34,722 nucleotides of DNA. Origin: Gillisia sp. Its GTDB lineage: Bacteria > Bacteroidota > Bacteroidia > Flavobacteriales > Flavobacteriaceae. The DNA is taken from NCBI GenBank assembly GCA_024635655.1, contig JAGXIL010000041.1, forward strand, positions 1 through 34,722. The letters run 5' to 3'. Numbering within the stretch: position 1 is the first letter of the stretch; the number at the start of each line of letters is the position of its first letter. The notes beneath the pieces were generated by a model. The model worked only from the letters and a program-made list of their open reading frames with translations. It had not been told where the DNA came from and ran no database searches. The position numbers and the translations under genes were made by a program. Shown here piece after piece: positions 33,053 to 34,722 of the stretch.

Positions 33053-33613
33053 TTAATTCAATGCCACCAATGCGGAATTTTCTATGTCTGAAGTTTTAAT
33101 CTTTAGGTTCTTTTTCTTATTACCCTTTTGCATGGTTACCCGGTAAAATTCTCTGATAACACTGCCGTTGGATTCCCTTTTCACATGGGAATTTTCAACC
33201 ATGGCCCAACCCTTATAATCCCTGTACAGCTGATGTTGAAGTGACGAAGGAACTGCAATATTTTCAAATTTTGATATGAATGACAACAGTTTGCCCTTGT
33301 TACTATAATTTGCATTCAGCTCTCCTTTTTTGGTTTTAAACATCACGTTGTAGTAGCTGTAATTTTCCCCTACCCCCAGGGTTTCGAGGATTTCGGCCAT
33401 ATCGAAATTGGTTTTCATAAATTCAACGGGATCCTTTTCAAATTCACCCGTAAAAGTTTCTTTTATATTAACGGTAAACGAATTCCCGTGCTGAACAACA
33501 TGAGTGGTTGTAGGATCGAAGCTAACATTAGCTGCTTTAAGTTCAATTACTTCCTGTGCGTTAGTTAGCATACCTGTTAAGGTAAGGGCAACGAAAATCA
33601 ATGTTTTTTTCAT
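33053..33613 (-). CDS. Secreted small protein, paralogue of the product at 21221-21763
   Basis: 186 residues with a signal peptide (MKKTLIFVALTLTGMLTNAQ). The mature part shares its block order with the protein at 21221-21763: FKTKKGELNANYSNKGK, ENIAVPSSL, then a basic KKKNLKIK near the end. The family is not recognised; a PepSY-like periplasmic fold is a guess from strand pattern only. It is transcribed toward the LytTR/LytS genes but ends at a strong terminator 15 bases downstream, so it forms its own unit. An association with two-component genes suggests a role in envelope sensing or a regulated product. Confidence 0.82.
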   Translation of the reverse strand: MKKTLIFVALTLTGMLTNAQEVIELKAANVSFDPTTTHVVQHGNSFTVNIKETFTGEFEKDPVEFMKTNFDMAEILETLGVGENYSYYNVMFKTKKGELNANYSNKGKLLSFISKFENIAVPSSLQHQLYRDYKGWAMVENSHVKRESNGSVIREFYRVTMQKGNKKKNLKIKTSDIENSALVALN

Positions 33614-34233
33614 GACGATAATTTTAAATTGGTTATATGAAATGATCTATGCAGTAAAATTATATAAGACCTGTACTTAATTGATTAACAATGATGTGAG
33701 TACCCGGAAAGAGGTAACCGAATACAGTATTTTTGATTTAAGCAGGTCAGGTAGCTTTGTACACTGAGGTCTTTTTCTTAGGATTTAAATTTTTCGTTCC
33801 AATTTGTAATCATCAAAGCTCATTCAGGTTCTTCTGAATCAGGTAATATTCATCAGATGTAATCCCGGATAAAACTATATAACTCCAATAATTAACATTA
33901 GAGTGATGTAACATATTTGCATTGATAAAGTCTTTATTATAAGGAGGTAATAAAATTTACTTCAGGATCATCAGAAAAATAAGACCTCTCCCTGTTGCGG
34001 AATTCATCTTCGCATGATAAAAAATAAGGAGCAGGTAAACGGGACAGATCATTTTCGTACACCCGGTGTATCAAAAGCGGACATTTAAGTAGACTAAAAT
34101 TTATTTAATTTACTGTAAATCAGGTAGTTAACTTTTCGGCATTATTGTGATTAGATTATATACAGGATCATTAAAATGGTGAAATCCTGGTATCCCAACA
34201 CTAACATTTAATAAACCTTATAAACCAATTAAA
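33614..34233. other. Gene-free AT-rich intergenic region
   Basis: About 620 bases between divergent genes. A TATTTTTG at 33728-33735 matches the -7 consensus, but no TTG lies at the right distance before it. No open frame of coding quality and no repeat was noticed. Confidence 0.5.
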
Positions 34234-34470
34234 ATGAAAGAATTTAAAATTATTATGCTGGTAGCAACATTAGGTTTTGGAACCAGCCTAACCGCCACAA
34301 CGAAGAGTCACGATCCCCTTTATCCCAATTCTGTAAAGGGCGGACTTCAAACTTCGCAGAAGTACGAACCGGTTAAACAAGCTGTTCCCGGAATACATGA
34401 TCAAAGGGATCCTAGAGCAGGGAAAAAATTAAAAATAGTTAAATTTTTATCGCGCTGTAACAAGAAATAG
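34234..34470 (+). CDS. Small secreted or periplasmic protein of unknown function
   Basis: 78 residues with a probable signal peptide (MKEFKIIMLVATLGFGTSLTATT). The mature part is about 55 residues, hydrophilic and basic, with no Cys pair (one Cys in SRCNKK) and no recognised motif. It may be a small structural or processed peptide. It is followed after 42 bases by the first of two tandem short genes on the same strand, so the three may be expressed together. Confidence 0.5.
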   Translation: MKEFKIIMLVATLGFGTSLTATTKSHDPLYPNSVKGGLQTSQKYEPVKQAVPGIHDQRDPRAGKKLKIVKFLSRCNKK

Positions 34471-34512
34471 ATTTTCAAGTCTTTGGAATATAACAATTTA
34501 AGAATCACCATT

Positions 34513-34632
34513 ATGGCAACTTTAGAAACCACCATCAAGGAAAACGGAACCAGGACCCTGAAAAAACATTTTCTCAATGTAAGGGATACTGCAAAAAGCA
34601 GCTGGCACGAGAGACGTCGATTTGGATATTAA
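34513..34632 (+). CDS. Very short tandem gene, MATLETTI family copy 1
   Basis: A 39-residue open frame from ATG at 34513 to TAA at 34632. It starts MATLETTIKENG, continues RTLKKHFLNVRDTAKSSW and ends HERRRFGY, so the tail is basic and aromatic. A second ATG at 34679 starts with the same eight residues, with different codons (ACT TTA GAA ACC ACC against ACC TTA GAA ACA ACC), which indicates selection on the protein rather than a recent DNA copy. No signal peptide or membrane helix is present; the middle could form an amphipathic helix. I do not recognise the family. Confidence 0.6.
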   Translation: MATLETTIKENGTRTLKKHFLNVRDTAKSSWHERRRFGY

Positions 34633-34678
34633 GATCTCAAATATCATTAAAAATAGAATAACATTAAAAATAAGCATC

Positions 34679-34722
34679 ATGGCAACCTTAGAAACAACCA
34701 TAAACGGAAAAGGATCCAGTAC
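34679..34722 (+). CDS. Very short tandem gene, MATLETTI family copy 2 (cut by window end)
   Basis: Only the first 14 codons are visible: MATLETTINGKGSS, open to the window edge. The match to the start of the gene at 34513 is exact for eight residues and then diverges. The two are 46 bases apart and share similar AT-rich leaders containing AATA-ACA runs before the ATG. More copies may follow outside the window. Confidence 0.55.
   Translation, partial: MATLETTINGKGSS

Overview
The window looks like a chromosomal segment of a marine-type member of the Flavobacteriaceae (Bacteroidota). The base composition is moderately AT-rich and Shine-Dalgarno sequences are weak. Short lipoproteins with a Cys lipobox are abundant. 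The protein repertoire (LytS/LytTR pair, AraC regulators fused to other domains, MoaC-MoaB fusion, MoeB-rhodanese fusion, DUF6624 and lipocalin-like lipoproteins) is typical of that group. The species cannot be named from this sequence alone. No tRNA, rRNA or CRISPR array was seen.

Layout. 1-500: 3' end of a REP-associated (Y1) transposase followed by two palindromic REP-like units. 501-3164: two lipoproteins and a secreted serine hydrolase. 3438-11871 (minus strand): a very compact operon of ten genes, most overlapping by 1-8 bases, covering molybdenum cofactor (Moco) synthesis and maturation: cysteine desulfurase, XdhC, MocA, MoaD, MoeB-rhodanese, MoaE, MoaC-MoaB fusion, MoaA, MoeA, then a TauE/SafE (TSUP) permease. 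12093-15203 (minus strand): a ModE-like DNA-binding protein and a two-subunit molybdenum hydroxylase of the isoquinoline 1-oxidoreductase type (IorA [2Fe-2S] subunit and Tat-exported IorB Moco subunit). Read together, the minus-strand block supplies Mo-CDP cofactor, sulfurates and inserts it, and encodes the enzyme that uses it. No ModABC molybdate importer is present, so the TSUP gene is a candidate oxyanion transporter.

15928-20994 (plus strand): an unusual regulator (DUF4242 + degenerate cyclase-like domain + AraC HTH), a berberine-bridge-type FAD oxidoreductase, and a membrane AraC-TolB-like-TPR regulator. 21221-24739: a secreted protein with a paralogue at 33053-33613, and three lipoproteins. 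24965-28393: a YciI-like protein, a GC-richer PagL-like outer-membrane deacylase homologue, a multi-pass membrane protein, and a decayed ferric-reductase-like gene. 28402-30690: FKBP-type isomerase lipoprotein, a small basic membrane protein, a tandemly duplicated 132-base REP-like repeat, and a lipocalin-like lipoprotein. 30710-30891 (minus): remnant of a serine hydrolase gene. 30936-33613 (minus): LytS-type sensor kinase, LytTR response regulator and the second secreted paralogue. 34234-34722: a small secreted protein and two tandem very short genes, both starting MATLETTI, the second cut by the window end.

The least explained items are the tandem MATLETTI genes at the right edge, the triple-domain DUF4242 regulator beside the FAD enzyme, and the link between the transposase remnant and several palindromic repeats in the intergenic spaces. 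Two intergenic regions contain recognisable gene corpses.
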